64,000 bases of DNA from Pleurotus djamor (Eukaryota; Basidiomycota; Agaricomycetes; Agaricales; Pleurotaceae). How positions within the stretch are numbered: position 1 is the first letter of the stretch; each line of letters opens with the position of its first letter. Below, in pieces: positions 1 through 12,788 of the stretch. A program made the translations under genes and the position numbers. The notes under the pieces were generated by a model that was not told the DNA's origin, did not search any database, and saw only the letters and a list, made by a program, of their open reading frames with translations. The stretch covers positions 84,376-148,375 of the forward strand of contig JAPEVF010000049.1 of NCBI GenBank assembly GCA_029747585.1, written 5' to 3'.

Positions 1-390
1 GCACATCATTGTATCCGTCCGGGGAGAGTAGTCACCGACTCATCGACGCCAGCTCTGTGGAATGGTTTATCCTTGATCACGGTGCGTCATTGCGCCCGTT
101 GGAGTTGGGTGTATGGGATTCTATGATTGGCCTGATCGAGATATGGTCATAAACATCATGATATTGCGTCAGGTGTTCGTACTGGAAGGTACGGCGAAAT
201 TCCAGCTGCGAGCTGTCAAAGAGACTACAAAACTACACTAAACGACGAAGTGGGAATTATTGAATAAGTATACAATGCAACGGCCCTAATAAATAGTTAA
301 ATTATGGAAAATAAGTCGATGTAGGCCCGGAAGAATAATAGGCAGGTTTTGGGGGAAGGAATAGCCAGTGTAGGTGTGGCGGCACATGGC

Positions 391-1236
391 TTATCTGTAG
401 CTATCTCTGAGCTTCTTCATCGAGCGTTTGATCTTCTGAGCAGTGAAAGCCGTGCGTAACAAGCCCTGTGAGTGTTTTGGTGCCCAGTTATCCGGAAGCC
501 GCTCGTCTTCGAAGAACCTGCGAAGGGTGGCCAAAGGAATTTCCTGTCCGTCTCCCAAGATGCCGAGGACCAACGCCATTTCCCCTCTCGCTATCTCCGC
601 GTGCAACGCATCAAGTGTGAGGTTGTTTGCTCTGTATTCGAATGAGGCTTCACGACGGACACGAGCGCGAGCGATACCCTCAATGTCGAGAGTCAAGCTG
701 TTCCTCGAGTCATGGACGAGCTTGTTGAGCAAGCAGGCGTTGGGCGTGGAAGCTGGGTATTCTCCGCCTCTAGGCACGTCGTCATGGACGAGGGAACAGT
801 TGTGTTCGACGCCGCGGACACGACTGATATCAGTCAGCGAAAGTGGAGGAACTTGGCGAAGGAGAGCGTATGTGCCGAAGGTGAGGATGGAAGCCAATGG
901 ATATGTGAGACCGTATCCATCTCGCAGGCCATTGAATAGGTCTGAGTGGCTGATTCCTCGACCGCTATGTGGCAGATAACCATGATTTGCCAGAGCATTC
1001 AATGCCGGGCACGATGATCGATCGTCACCTCTGCGACGAGGCGTATAGGCATGTTCATTCGTCGACTTGCTTGATCGGTCGTTTATTAGTGGAACTTGGG
1101 CGGACTTCGTTATGGCTCTACAGAAACAAGTGTCAGATACTACAGACAAATGGAGTGTGGGAGTTACGTACAGGTAAGGACCAGCTGCGACCAGGCAGAC
1201 AAATAAAGATACGAAGGCGACTCGAAGACTGAACAT
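391..1236 (-). CDS. Secreted heme-thiolate peroxidase (chloroperoxidase/peroxygenase family), copy A
   Basis: Two exons, 1236..1172 and 1117..391, joined across a 54-nt GTACGT...TAG intron, encode 263 residues. The start at 1236 opens directly into a hydrophobic signal peptide (about residues 1-20), so the protein is probably secreted. The family signature is clear: SCPALNALANHGYLP with proximal Cys58 as heme-thiolate ligand, then VEHN (126-128), and RGEMAL, whose Glu201 aligns with the distal acid-base Glu seen in typical members, followed by FFEDERLP. Family members use peroxide to oxidise or halogenate organic substrates. Two signature positions are unusual: the common PCP is SCP and the common EHD is EHN. 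Copy B at 44771-45622 shares the same single intron at the same place and about four in five residues of the mature part by eye. Function by family is confident; the substrate is unknown. Confidence 0.93.
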   Translation of the reverse strand: MFSLRVAFVSLFVCLVAAGPYLYVTPTLHLSVVSDTCFCRAITKSAQVPLINDRSSKSTNEHAYTPRRRGDDRSSCPALNALANHGYLPHSGRGISHSDLFNGLRDGYGLTYPLASILTFGTYALLRQVPPLSLTDISRVRGVEHNCSLVHDDVPRGGEYPASTPNACLLNKLVHDSRNSLTLDIEGIARARVRREASFEYRANNLTLDALHAEIARGEMALVLGILGDGQEIPLATLRRFFEDERLPDNWAPKHSQGLLRTAFTAQKIKRSMKKLRDSYR

Positions 1237-1308
1237 GACCGTGAAGAGAGGAGAAGAGAGAGGAAACGGAAGAGGAGAGGAGGAGATGGAATGCTGGTGA
1301 ATTTCCGA

Positions 1309-1331
1309 CCTCGAAGCATCATATAAATATG
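1309..1331 (-). promoter_or_regulatory. TATA-like promoter element of peroxidase A
   Basis: Read on the minus strand, CATATTTATATGATGCTTC lies about 95 bp before the peroxidase A start. A matching CATATTTA..GATGGCTTC block lies about 83 bp before peroxidase B, so this part of the promoter survived the duplication. Confidence 0.5.
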
Positions 1332-1371
1332 AGTGTGAGTGCCCATGAGCATATGGGACAATATGTTTCAA

Positions 1372-4300
1372 GCACCAAATTTAGCAAGCTTGATGATGTA
1401 CCACTGCCTCAATATCAGTGATCATAACATCTCCTCGCTTCCCGATCTATGAAACCGGAGAAAAAACATAGCGCCGCCTTCATATGAGCATTGTCGTAAG
1501 CCAGGATATGTGAGAGATAAGTGGCGGACGCACGTTTGAGTAGTCGGTATTAGGATGCTACCTAGAGTGTCCTGAGGATTGAGTCACCGACGCGGGCATC
1601 GCTAAAGACAGCCGTGAGACGAATACCAGCCTTCCCGCGCGCGCAGGTACCCACCAAAGATTGACGTTGATCAGTTGGGTGGTTGCACATCCGGAACTTG
1701 AAGAATGATAGTCGTTCCGAGAAGTTGGCAAGGCAGCAAAATGACTTGTCCTTGAGTAGATCACCGGGTGCCAGCCTAGGTCGCTGTTCGAGTAAAATCA
1801 TACGTCACCTTCCACCCCAGCCAACATGATGTTGGTCGAGGGGTCCACAATGTTGAGGATGTTCTGATCAGCCACCTTGCCGATGCGCCGAGACCTGGGC
1901 CACCTAGAGTCCGCACCATTATGGCTCCCACCTTGTATATTCCAACCATGATGCAATCAAGTCAGCATTCGCGGTGAGCATGATCATATCAAGGCGTCAA
2001 GACGACGGATGGATCGACAGTATGTCGCATTCATCAACCATGGGAGGTCAATTCTCCGAGGCACAGAGCGAGTTCCGTTTCTGTAGCAACATCAGAATCA
2101 AATCAACGTATACAGAGGACTGACTTACGAAACTAGCAATCGGCCAAGCTTATTCAACACGTGAGTAGATGAGAGCAGTGGGAGTATGTCGCCTCTCGGG
2201 GTCCAGACTCAAGACCCCGAGCTGTGCCAAAGACAGTAGCTTGCGAGGTGACCTTTTGCCATCGGACTGAACGAGAGTCCGAGAAGCCAGCAAGCCATAG
2301 TCAATCAGCAATCATTACCCCTAGTACGCGCCGTCGGGGGAGTTCCTTCCTCCACAAGGTTGCCGACGCTTTGGTTCCGCGTTTCGTATATTGCGAAGGG
2401 GCNNAGNTCAAAAAAAATTTTTACCNACTTTGCGATGCAGTCCAGAGTACTTGGCCTTCAGCTTCCTCTCTCATGATGAGAGAGCAGGCGCTTGCTTCAA
2501 GTGCAGCGCTTGAAGTGCTCTCTTTACCATCCCCATCCAGGAGCTCCGGGTGACTGTACCGGTCGTCATCATTGATCACGTTGCCATTAAGTATAAGAGA
2601 TCAGATTGAAGTTCGCATCAAGATTTTGTTCCCTACTTTCGACTGTGGATATCTCGATTGAGGGCGGAAAGCAGTGGCCGGGTTCTATGTACACAGGCAG
2701 TGCCCGGTCCTACGAAACGCGAAAGTGAGATGATTCTTCTTCGTTGACTGACCAACTTTGTTCACTCACTATCGTCCAGTTATATGGAATACATATCTGT
2801 ATTATTGAGCTCGTTCTTCTGTGACACGGGTGCAGTCGTGGGATGAATCCTGGGGTGGCCGAACACATGGGATCCTACCCATAATGCGGCGTTTATATGT
2901 CAGCCTGTCGAAGCCTGGTTGTTTCTTCTTCTTCCCAATGCTCGACCTAGTGGAACACAGCCGTGTACAGAGGCCGAGCGTCTGAAGTAGAGTCTTCATG
3001 TTTCCTTGCCGGGTTTATCGAAGTGCTGACGCATGGTAAGTTACCCGTCCATATATTTGAAGTGGTCATCGGGTCCCGATTGAATGGTAGACACCACCGT
3101 TTCCTTTGAACTTCTCTCCCGTGAACATTGAACAACCGATTTTCCAGGTCGTGTGCGATGAATTTCCCTAACAAAGGAGGTTGAAGCAGCCGTAGTAAGT
3201 CTTCTGTCAAGCCGTTTTTGCCTTGTTTCCCCCCGGAAGCGTTCAATAAAGCCACGCTACGTCATTTAGATTTTACAGCTCTGGCAAAAATCGATTATCG
3301 ATGCTTCGCTAGCTTACCTATAATACCTCTGCAGAGTTACCACAATATTGTCCAATCTCCCTTGGATCCCTGTAAATATGTTTCGGTAAGTCTGACGTGT
3401 TCAAATTGATTTGACTAAAACAAGGAGTCAACTCACAAGCGCATTTGCAGCTGTGCACCCTTGACTTCTCATCATCACTCAGTGCCCTGAAGCAGTTCAG
3501 CAAAGCCCGATATGATGATCAAGGAGGGAAACCGCTAGTGGCCGTATGACTGAATCAAAGAAGAACTAGAAATACAGCGAGTCGCCCAAAACGGTCAAGG
3601 TTCTTGGAGAACTAGCGCGAAGTTCCTTAGCCGAGGCCGAGTGCTATTCGGTCTTGCTTCGGGTTGAAGCTGATGGTATGTGTTCGCGTACTGATTTGTG
3701 GTAAAGTTGAAGAGCCAGGGATACAGTGACAATATGACTCCGAGGGAACATAACATGCTGGGTCGAAATCTTTCGCACCACCCCGCCTTTGCCCCGCCTC
3801 GCCTCTAGGCTCGCTGGCCAGATGGGGTTGATCGTGCGTACGGCCACCTGTTGGTGTCATGGTGATCAGGCGTTGACGAACGTTCAGGCCTCGGTTGGTC
3901 GGAGGCCCCTAGAGCAAGTAAAAGCAAAACGCAACCAATCGCGGAACTTGAAATTTCGCTCGCCACGTTCCAAACTGAACCATCGTCGGCTATGCACTTA
4001 CATCAATATTTTTCCTCGGTTCATTCGTCTTCATGCGAGGAGAAGAAGTGCATCAAGAGCGCTGATATTTTTTCTCTCCATTATGGTGTTGTGGATGATC
4101 TTGGTAGTAAGTCCTAGTCCTGCTTCTTTTTTATTTGATATCTGATGAACCGGCTGCATTATTTTGATTCTTTCATCTTTTTCACATAGCGCCTTACCGC
4201 GCGTCCAACGTATTGGGCTCTTGTTATCTACGAAGCTTCTGCTATCATGTGTTGGATGTTGGAGTAGTCGTTTACTGAGCTCGCCGCGCTGGCCAGGTCC

Positions 4301-5923
4301 CCATCTGGGCTTTTACTATCTCCATCGCGATGCTGGATGACACTCTCTTGTTCTCGCTCTCGGCCGCCGCAGTCGAAATTATCCCAACGCTGGGATTTTC
4401 TCGTCGACGTTGACTCCATCTCTCAGTCTGCTGGCACTTCTTGTGGTCTTATCTTGTCGACTAGCTTGAAATCTATGGACTTGATTGCACCGCCTCGAAT
4501 ATCTGACCGACGGAATTCTCTCTTTGAACCTCATGAACACATGTCAAAGAAGTCACTCCTGCATTCTACTCCTGTGGGTGCGTCTCCATTTTTGCTACGT
4601 GCTCGTCTCTTCTGTGAGCTCACACCCCACTTCCCAAGGCCGCCCGCTTTGATTTTGTTTTCAACCCATACAATCATGTTTCTGATATATCAGACAGTCA
4701 TCGTGGTACAGACACAAGTTCGCTTAAACTTCGCCCAGCACTAAGGAACGTCGTAGGTCCGCATTCTCAACGGCCATCTGATTGTTTCAACCCTCGCATA
4801 GGATGATTTGACTGGACGCAAGGCAACCGAATTTTCATCAAGGAAACATCCGGTCAATCGTACCTGTCCTAAACCTCTCCGCGCCACCATATGTTCATTC
4901 CCAGTTGAGTCACTCATGTATAGCTTGTGAAGTTCAAGCCGAATGGTCTTCATACTTTAGAAGCATCAATTTTCCGTGCAACCACCGGTGGAACGAACAC
5001 ACCGCGCTCTCCATTTTGGTCCCTTTGACATGCCGTCCCACTTGCGATTATTGCAGCGCGCGAGCCGCATCGTTTATCCAAGGAACGAACCAACTTGTAC
5101 ATATTCGCAGACCCCGTCAAGCCTTCTGGCAGATGACTACGCCGCTGTTGCTCATCTTCCTTGGAAAATGGGGCTCCCAACAAGAGAAACTCCGTGTTCG
5201 TCTGTCTCAGCGGTGTTCACTGCTCGGCCGGCAGTCACTTCTCTCTCCTCGCTTCTCGTACTTGAATGACCTTTCCGTTTGCTTGGGACCGTTCGTAGCT
5301 TCCTCATTCACTTCAAACTACCTAGTCAGGCTATCTCGTTCACCGCTCTAAGCTTCTATGTGATGCTCCCATCGAAATTTTACTCCCTGATGGACAGTTC
5401 GCTCGATGGACCATCAGCTAAGTCGGACTCAATGTGTGGATCGCTATGTGTACGGCTACTTGTTTGAAGAGCGCGTGCTTTCTTTAGCCACGCAGTGTGA
5501 TGCCGTCATTCCGCGTCATCTTTGGACACGTTGGATGGTTGGGGATGAACACTCGGAAGTACCACGTAGTGCTCGTGTAAATCCTCCCAGTCCCCTCCCC
5601 CATCGGACAACGGCAATTACTTTGACCAGCGGTGGGCATCCTCACATTGATAGCTCAATGGCCATACGGCATGTTCAGAGGATGCAAGCCTTCGTCCGTA
5701 CTCATCGAATTCCCTAGCGTTCCATGTTTAGTAACTGCGAAAGCGCGAAGCAGGGAAATGAGATATCGTAGGCTTTAGGCGAAAGAGGAACACCGGTGTG
5801 TGCGCAGTCGATGTTGGACCTCCCTTCATTTGGCACGTTTGCCCCCGCGTCCGTTTTCGTATCATACATCGAGGCAGGGGCGTTGCATGACCCATACTTG
5901 GAAGGTAGAGTAATTGGGAGCGA
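1372..5923. other. Gene-poor stretch of arm A
   Basis: About 4.5 kb in which I can support no gene. Open frames are short, overlap on both strands, and show no family signature or convincing splice-linked exons. A minus-strand frame across roughly 1560-1950 is the longest protein-like piece but resembles nothing I know. Ns occur near 2403-2426. The matching part of arm B (39.1-42.5 kb) is also mostly empty. Confidence 0.5.
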
Positions 5924-6230
5924 AGACTCCCGCGATGCTTTACCATAACCAGGCTTAGTCCAGACCGGATGCTATCAAGTTCCATTGATTCTTTGTCTTT
6001 TCCTTCCGTCGGCAACCCACGGTATCCAAAAACTAGTTCTAATCGCATTCGGGCTGAACCTCGCGTTCACGAGGTTCACTTCCGTCCAGACTTTCCCTCA
6101 GAGAGTCACTTATCTGAGCATCACCATATGTCGTTCAAGCAGTCGCCGTTCAATCAAGTTCCCTCTCCGCCCTCGTCGTGGTGACCCTCGCGCCATCTTA
6201 AACCAAATCGAGATTTTTCAGAAGTGAGTG
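5924..6230 (+). repeat. Arm-A copy of a shared intergenic segment (inverted duplicate of 38838-39130)
   Basis: About 300 bp align by eye with the reverse complement of 38838-39130, from ACTCCCGCGATGC at the left, through a run ending CCGTCGGCAA, TCTAATCGC and TCAAGCAGTCGCCGTTCAA, to CCGCCCTCGTCGTGGTG. In one frame both copies would read FPxVGNPR, but neither gives a full-length protein. It may be a pseudogene exon or a conserved regulatory stretch. It keeps the order seen in arm B, between peroxidase and C2H2 gene. Confidence 0.75.
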
Positions 6231-8390
6231 AAAAGGAAGAGCGCTTCCTAAATTGATTCTTATTACGACACTACGGAAGTAGAACGTTTCTACCGTGGCA
6301 TTCAAGGCTACTCTTCCATCCNAGAGATACAATGACTCCTCCTTGACCCACATCCTGAGGATGCACACTCTACCATTAATCGGTTCGACGTTCTGCNCCC
6401 CAACTTTCTCGCCATCTCCTCCACATGAAGACATCTGATGGATCACCCCTTGGGCGNGACGACATCAAACCGAATGCGAATCAAGTGGATCATGAGCGAC
6501 AACACATACGTGATATCAGACGCACAATGCCTTGAGGGGCGAGGGGTTTCCCACACACTGACAGAGCCAGCTCACGTTCNACTCGATGGCACGTTTCCCC
6601 CATGCTCCAGAGCTTCTTGAGGCGTATGTAAGTAAGCGTGATATGAAGGCCGGGTTTCTGGACTAATCAAGTATACTCGTGCGGATCTATATAGTATAAC
6701 AGCGAAATGAATGGCTCGTCCGCGGTTGTTCGGGTAGGATCATGCGACTGCAAGACTCGCCGTACCTTATGCTCACTGGTGAGAGGTACATATACGATTG
6801 CCCCGTATAGCTCTGAGTAGTTTCTACGAGAAGCGTACCAGGGTCCTGAATTCGCTGAANACCCCAACCTACGGACAGGGAGCCCCTAACTAGCCAAAAC
6901 TTTTCGGCNNCNNNNNTGNNNACTCCATCACCGACTTTCATTCTCACCGTGAAGATAACCACAGTTACCGCACCTATGATTATTTTTTTTAAATAACTTC
7001 CTATCACCGCACTTCATGTTCTCGAACCGCTTGGAGTACTTTCCGGTGACTTATGTGTTCACCGAACACTGGCTATCCCCTGACGATCAAACTTAGACAC
7101 CAAGTTCACCCTCCAGCATCTCCTCATCATCCGATGACTTCGCTCCTAATGGATCAACTCGAGAGGTTGCTACTTGTGAACGTTCTTTCCCATGAGATGC
7201 ACAAGGGCACGGCCGAACGGATTCAGTAATGAGTCGACCATGGAGTCTCGGATTGTCCGTGATGAGCTTTGTGGGCACACTCTTCCATTCTGCTGCGTTT
7301 ACACCGGAGTTTCTACCGTAGTAATACTTTAAGCTCCAGTTGGGCGGCGAGCTATCAAGCTTTGAAACGCCGGAAGCTTGGGAAGTTCAAGATACTCCAA
7401 TGCAAGTCGATGAAAAGTCCACTTACCTTCGCTGGCATAGTCTTTCACGACGAGCATAATATAGGACGCTGATTATGATTTTCTTGCGCCTGTACACGGC
7501 GCCGTTGGGAGCAAGTTGGGAGGCACACCACCTTACCGAGTGCCTACCGGCACAGTTGCCGCACTCGGCATCCACCAAGCGGAGTATCATCTTTTGAACA
7601 TCCGATGGACCCTTCCAATCCGCGACTTACCAAGTTCCTCCAAGTTCAAGTTCAACGGGAAACCACCTTCGTCCTTTCTCCTTTTTTGGATCCTTCGAGT
7701 TGAAAATGTACGAGACATCGACTCAACGCTTCACAAAACTCAGGAAAAGTATGCCAAGGACGCCAGGCTTTCTGGCACCATGAACTTCTCTTCTTCGAGG
7801 CCACCTTGTTTCTTGCACGTGTACTAGTTTCTTCAAGGCTGAAGCTCCCGAAGATGACCTTGAGACGGCCTCGAGGATACTTGCCTCGGAAAATCAGGAG
7901 GCTACATCCTCGGTAAAGGCAAGCGGGCGTTTAGCGCAAACTCAAAGTTTGGCTCACTTATTGAAAATCCCCGGTTCAAATGTAGGTCAGGATCGCAGTG
8001 GGGATACACAATAATACACCCATCACCCATCGATTGTCGCCTGGGCGGTGAAAGCATCACCATTCTGGGTCACATTCTCTCCCACACACGCACCCATAAA
8101 TCCAACTGATCCATGCGTGTTTACTGGCAGAAATTCTCACACGCGACATTTGTGAGGTATTCAGGCAGGTCCTTGTTTGTCCACTCTTGTGGCGTTCACT
8201 TATTCAGCTCTGATTTGCGCAGGACCTGTCGTAACGGGAATCCTTTGCTCGTGGCGTCGATGGTCCCCCACCCCCTTCACGTACGCCGTCAGATCCTCTA
8301 GCCGCTTCGGCTAGCATCGGACAAAATGGCCGTTTAGAATGGCCTTGAGGCGGGAACCTTGTTGCATGGGCGATAGAAGAGCTTGCCATG
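6231..8390. other. Gene-poor stretch with assembly Ns
   Basis: Only short overlapping open frames and many single Ns (6322-6458, 6580, 6860-6922). I see no domain, no RNA gene and no repeat ends. A GGTTCAAAT near 7972 looks like a tRNA T-loop, but no cloverleaf forms around it. Confidence 0.5.
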
Positions 8391-8750
8391 GGCCAATCCC
8401 TTTTGTTGCCGCATTCGCGCGTGTACTTAAACTCATCGTGGAATTTCGACGCCTTCTGGGAACAATTCGCTTCACAGATGAACCGAATCAAACCAACGGT
8501 TCTATCATTTCCTCGGATGAAGCGGTTCGTACGAAAATATCGATGCTGGCTCTGGTGGAAGACGAATGCGGTTAACACACGCCGGCAACTAAACTACTGC
8601 CTTCCTGGCTATGAGCGTATAAAAACAGTCGTTAACACATACTCGTGTCCCAGTCATTCGATCACCGCCCGCCTCCCCCAACTGCGAGCATTCAGAAATT
8701 TGCTCTCCCCAACCTCCCCAGTCGAAGCGACAATCTCCTCTACTTTTACC
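8391..8750 (+). promoter_or_regulatory. Upstream region of the C2H2 gene, conserved in the inverted copy
   Basis: These 360 bp align along their length with the reverse complement of 36555-36912, 358 bp upstream of the paralogous C2H2 gene. Shared blocks include CGTTGCC..TTC.CGCGTG and GGAA.TTCGA. The core promoter is TATAAAAA at 8618-8625, followed by ATACTCGTG, about 130 bp before the ATG. In the other copy TATAAAA is at 36694-36700. Confidence 0.7.
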
Positions 8751-10397
8751 ATGGCTGGCGATCCACGAAATATCACCCTCCCCAGCATCAGGGAGTGGCT
8801 TGGAGGCAAGTACAACTATGGTCTTTCGAGTGGGCGAAGGGATGCTAACTTCGGGTAAAGAGGATCCATTCAAATCACCACCCTCCGCGTCCGTTGTGCC
8901 AAGGTTGTCGTTAACGGTGAGCTCCCTTTATCGCTTCCTTCCCTGAATACAAGTCCTGACCGTTCTTATTTCTCAGACCTCAACGTCCCCTCAAGCCCCC
9001 TCAGCTCCACGATATCCTCCGCTCCCATCAATAAAGCAACATTTACGCTCCAGACGTAGCGTTTCGCCAGTGCATCAACCACAAGTCTCTCCATCTTCGT
9101 CGTTCGCGCCTCTGGCTTGCTCTCAATCGACGTATATGGGACGACGTCGATCACAGACTGATAGTCAGCTCAGATTGTCCGGCAACTTTGTGGCGAGAGA
9201 CGACCCCCGTTCTGTTTTGCCCCGATCGAGCATTTACGATAACCGCGGCGCTAGAATCGTCGATCGCCCTCTGTCCTTTCATCCTCAAAGCGTCGTCCCT
9301 GGTCCAAACCACCATGTTCGTCCAGACACCGAGGGGGATTTTGGGTTGATTCCCCCCATTGACGTGCTACCGGATACGAACTCCCTTGCTAGCCAGGGTG
9401 CACGCTTTCGTCGTCTCAATGGTGGAGAACCTCACTGGAGAGTTCCTATGACTGATAGTCACTTCTCAAGACCTACTCTGCGCCACGACGGCAATTCACC
9501 CGGTGTCCTGTATGCCGCTGGAGAACACAGGGTTATAACCTTCCCCGTCAGCCCTCATTCGACCAAATCATCTCTTGGGAGGAGTGATGACCAACACCAA
9601 CACCTCGAAGTTGGTGGCTCGTCCACAGGAGGCAGTGACCCAAACAGGCGGCACGTCTGTCCCATCTGTCCTCGCCGCTTCAATCGCCCTTCATCCCTCA
9701 GAATACACATCAACACCCACACAGGAGAAACTCGTGAGTAATTACCGCAAGCTATCGTCGTCTTCTCTAATGACATCGTCCCTCAGCCTTTAAGTGCACT
9801 TGGCCCGACTGCGGGCGAGAGTTCAATGTTAATTCAAACATGCGGAGACATCTCAGGAACCACGCCAACCCTGGTGTGTCACGACGGACAGGCGAACGAG
9901 GCACACAGCGACAGCGTCGGCGGAGGGTCCACAGTCTCAATACCAATGTAGATGGCCGTGCCGGACCCACTTCTCGAATGCCAGCCGAAAGTGTCCGCGT
10001 CGTGCGTACAGCTCGTTCAACCGATGCCATTGATCCCGATTCCCTGGCGCCTCCGATCTCGACGCTTTGTTTGCAGGATACCGATACCTCAACGACCCCG
10101 AGTCTTAGGGGATCAGATTGCGAGGACGACGACTACGACATGAGTGCTCCTGACGACGGAGAGGAGGAAGATGAACTCTCTGATGATGAATGCCGAAGCC
10201 CTGCGAACGGCGCGAAATCTATAGCCCATTCGCCACCATCATCTGTATACAGCCCTGCGTTGTCTACCAGTTCATCATTCACTGCATCGACGAGGTCCAT
10301 CCGAGAGCTCTCCTTCTCGCCCCCTCCACCCCCCTCGCCACCTCGAAAGAGATCTCTCCTGGCGAGCCCCCATTGTCGCTTTGAAGATAGCGAATGA
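8751..10397 (+). CDS. C2H2 zinc-finger transcription factor (FlbC-like two-finger type), copy A
   Basis: Four exons (8751-8805, 8861-8916, 8977-9733, 9787-10397) give 492 residues. The N-terminus MAGDPRNITLPSIREWLGG is shared with the paralogue at 34892-36554 and fixes the start. The first intron has a GC donor (GGAG|GCAAGT), as in the paralogue. Two adjacent fingers follow: HVCPICPRRFNRPSSL...H (C-x2-C-x12-H-x3-H, about 263-285) and FKCTWPDCGREFNVNSNM...H (C-x4-C-x12-H-x3-H, about 291-317), joined by a TGETP linker split by intron 3. The linker and finger sequences resemble fungal FlbC-type regulators. The C-terminal third is Ser/Pro-rich with an acidic patch, as expected of a nuclear activation region. 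Target genes are unknown. Confidence 0.93.
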
Positions 10398-12788
10398 ACA
10401 CTTTACCCTTCTCATTTTTTGTTCATCTTTTCTCGCAAATTATTTCTTGTTTTGTTTCCTATTTACCGCACAGTATCCACCTCACGTTTATCCGTTCTCT
10501 CCGCCTTCTGAATCCGGCAGCTACCTCTGAAAGTCTTGTATCTTGCTCCAACGTGTATCCTTATTCCCATTGTTTCGTGTTGCCATGTATTCGCCGTCTC
10601 CGACATCAGAAATCCTCTAACAGTATCTCACACAATCTCTGAGAGAAAATCAGTGAGATAAATATTTCGCGACCCAATTCGCGCTCAAGAGAAAATTACG
10701 CTGGGAAGTAAATGTAAAACGCCATCATTATCTCACAAGCTGCATCAAGAAAGTTCATCTGCTTCTTGTTCATCACTTGCGTTCAAAGCGATAGTCGCAC
10801 TCGCACATGTGCATGTTCGAAAAGACACAGGTCAAGATGGAACACATACTGGATCAGCTACGCGCATGCTCGTTGTGTTCTTGCGGAGCAGATGCAGATG
10901 CAGCTGTATAGTATTGTTGTTTCAGAGCTGACTCGTCCGTCGGGCCTTCAAGGCCTGAGGTCTAAGGCCTTTATTGTTACTGCTTGAAGAGACCGTATCC
11001 TAGAGGATACTCCAGATGTGCTGAGTCAAGGACTCGACGCCCAACTTCTTCACCATTTCTCCTAACCTCTGCGNTTTTTTACTATACAAAACATATCGAT
11101 GTATAAAATATTATTTTTGGTATGACGAAAGGGCTCTTTAGAACCGTGATGCTGTGCGAACAAAATGGATTAAAAATTCGTAGAGTAGGGTACATGCCCC
11201 GAGGTTTCGCCAGAGAATTGAGTAATACTCGGACGCATGCGAAATAGGAAATAGGCATGGAAAATGTGCTAATCAGTCCTGCGCGAGAAGCTGCATCGCC
11301 TATGGAGTAAATGCGGTACAAGAAACCGAACTTTGTGTTGCTAATGATGTTCGAAATTCAGACTTCGAGGCCATGATATCTTCGACCTATTCATTTGTCT
11401 TGGCGCACCGATGATGTTGCTATTCGTACTTCGTTTCGAACGGACAAACCCAAGTAACGCGCAGCATGAAGATTGACCATCCGAGAATCTATCTCCGTCA
11501 AAGTGTCCACAGTACAGCCGCTTGCTTCCCTTCCCGTCAATCTCACGGGGCCAAGATTCAAGCACGGGGCGGCTCATCATGCTTATATTTGGAAAACTTC
11601 GGTCTGCTCGGGGCGGGGAAGAGATACTTATCTCTTCAAGTTGATAGAGTTCAGGGCTTTTTTCACGTACACCTTGCCACCTCCCTAGGCAAATGGTCAA
11701 AGGCGGGCCGGTAGTCGATTATCCCTGAACCCTGTGTTTAGTGGGCGAGCATCGACCACGAAGGCTGAGCTTGCAGGTTTCCCGGAAATTTTGTAAGGCG
11801 GCAAGGCAGGGTAAGTAAGAAGTAAAGCGGAGACCAAACTTGGATGGTCCCGTTTTCCAATGGTCGCTGAATAAATTTGAGCGGAGCAAAAGTTCGATTG
11901 GGAAAGGGGTCAGGGTCGAGATCGCTGTAGGAGGGGATGTGTAAGCCTCTGGTTCAAAGGTGACAAGTAGCCATTACCTTGCAGCCCGATGTGCGTCGGG
12001 GTGCTTACATGGCGCTTGGTTACTTCGTCCTTCGCTTTGAAATGTTGCCCCACGGAATATCTTCCCAGACCACTAAGCTCATGATATGAACCAAGCCCAG
12101 TCCGAGAGACGAGCGATTCTATCTTCGAGGTCGGGTTCCAGTGGCATCAAGGAGTTGAAGGCGTCGGCGACCGTGGTTGTCGACGATGGCTCTACTTATC
12201 GCATTGCCTAAAGGAATTGTGCTGTGGAACCTGACGCGCCCCAGGTCAACCATTAGCAGGGTGACGATTACCATCGGCTAGAACAACTGAGTAATACAAA
12301 TTTCACATCACAACTTTCCCTATGGAAATAATATTTCGGGACATGGTCCAGTGAAAAGATCACATACCCAACTGGGCGATGCGGAACGACGCCTAGTTCG
12401 TCAAGTGCTGCATTACCTCGAGGGAAATGTAGACGATTTCACGACTAAGAAGGAGAGCGAGCAATCAGATCAATATTGTATGATATAGTAGGTATAAGAC
12501 AGAGTGGTTACCGATCAGGAAGGAAAGGTCTGGCCACAGTTTACGATACCATCAGACTCTCGTGGAGATCGATATATTTAGAACCTGAGTCCACCATATG
12601 GCCCGACGCAGGATCTCGCGGCGGCATCGGCGCATAATGAAGTGTGCTTGAGCCCTATGATGTAGCACTGGAACGTGAGGGTGGCATCTTTCGTCGTGTA
12701 GAAAGGACGAGGAACTTGCGAGGAACAGGGTCATAAATCCCTGGCCCACGGTAAAGTGCAATTCAGGCGACGGCATATTACCAGGGTA
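10398..12788. other. Intergenic stretch, no gene supported
   Basis: Contains the 3' flank of the C2H2 gene, one N at 11074 and low-complexity patches. Open frames at about 11.34-11.71 kb on both strands lack any recognisable domain and overlap each other. I see nothing else. Confidence 0.45.

Noticed and set aside
443..979. Plus-strand frame of 178 residues within 0.4-1.0 kb
   Set aside because: It is the antisense shadow of peroxidase A; a similar shadow lies opposite peroxidase B.
4337..5717. Series of plus-strand frames of 60-150 residues
   Set aside because: Composition is not protein-like, they overlap minus-strand frames, and no introns link them.
7920..7995. tRNA-like passage with GGTTCAAAT
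   Set aside because: No acceptor stem or anticodon stem can be paired around it.
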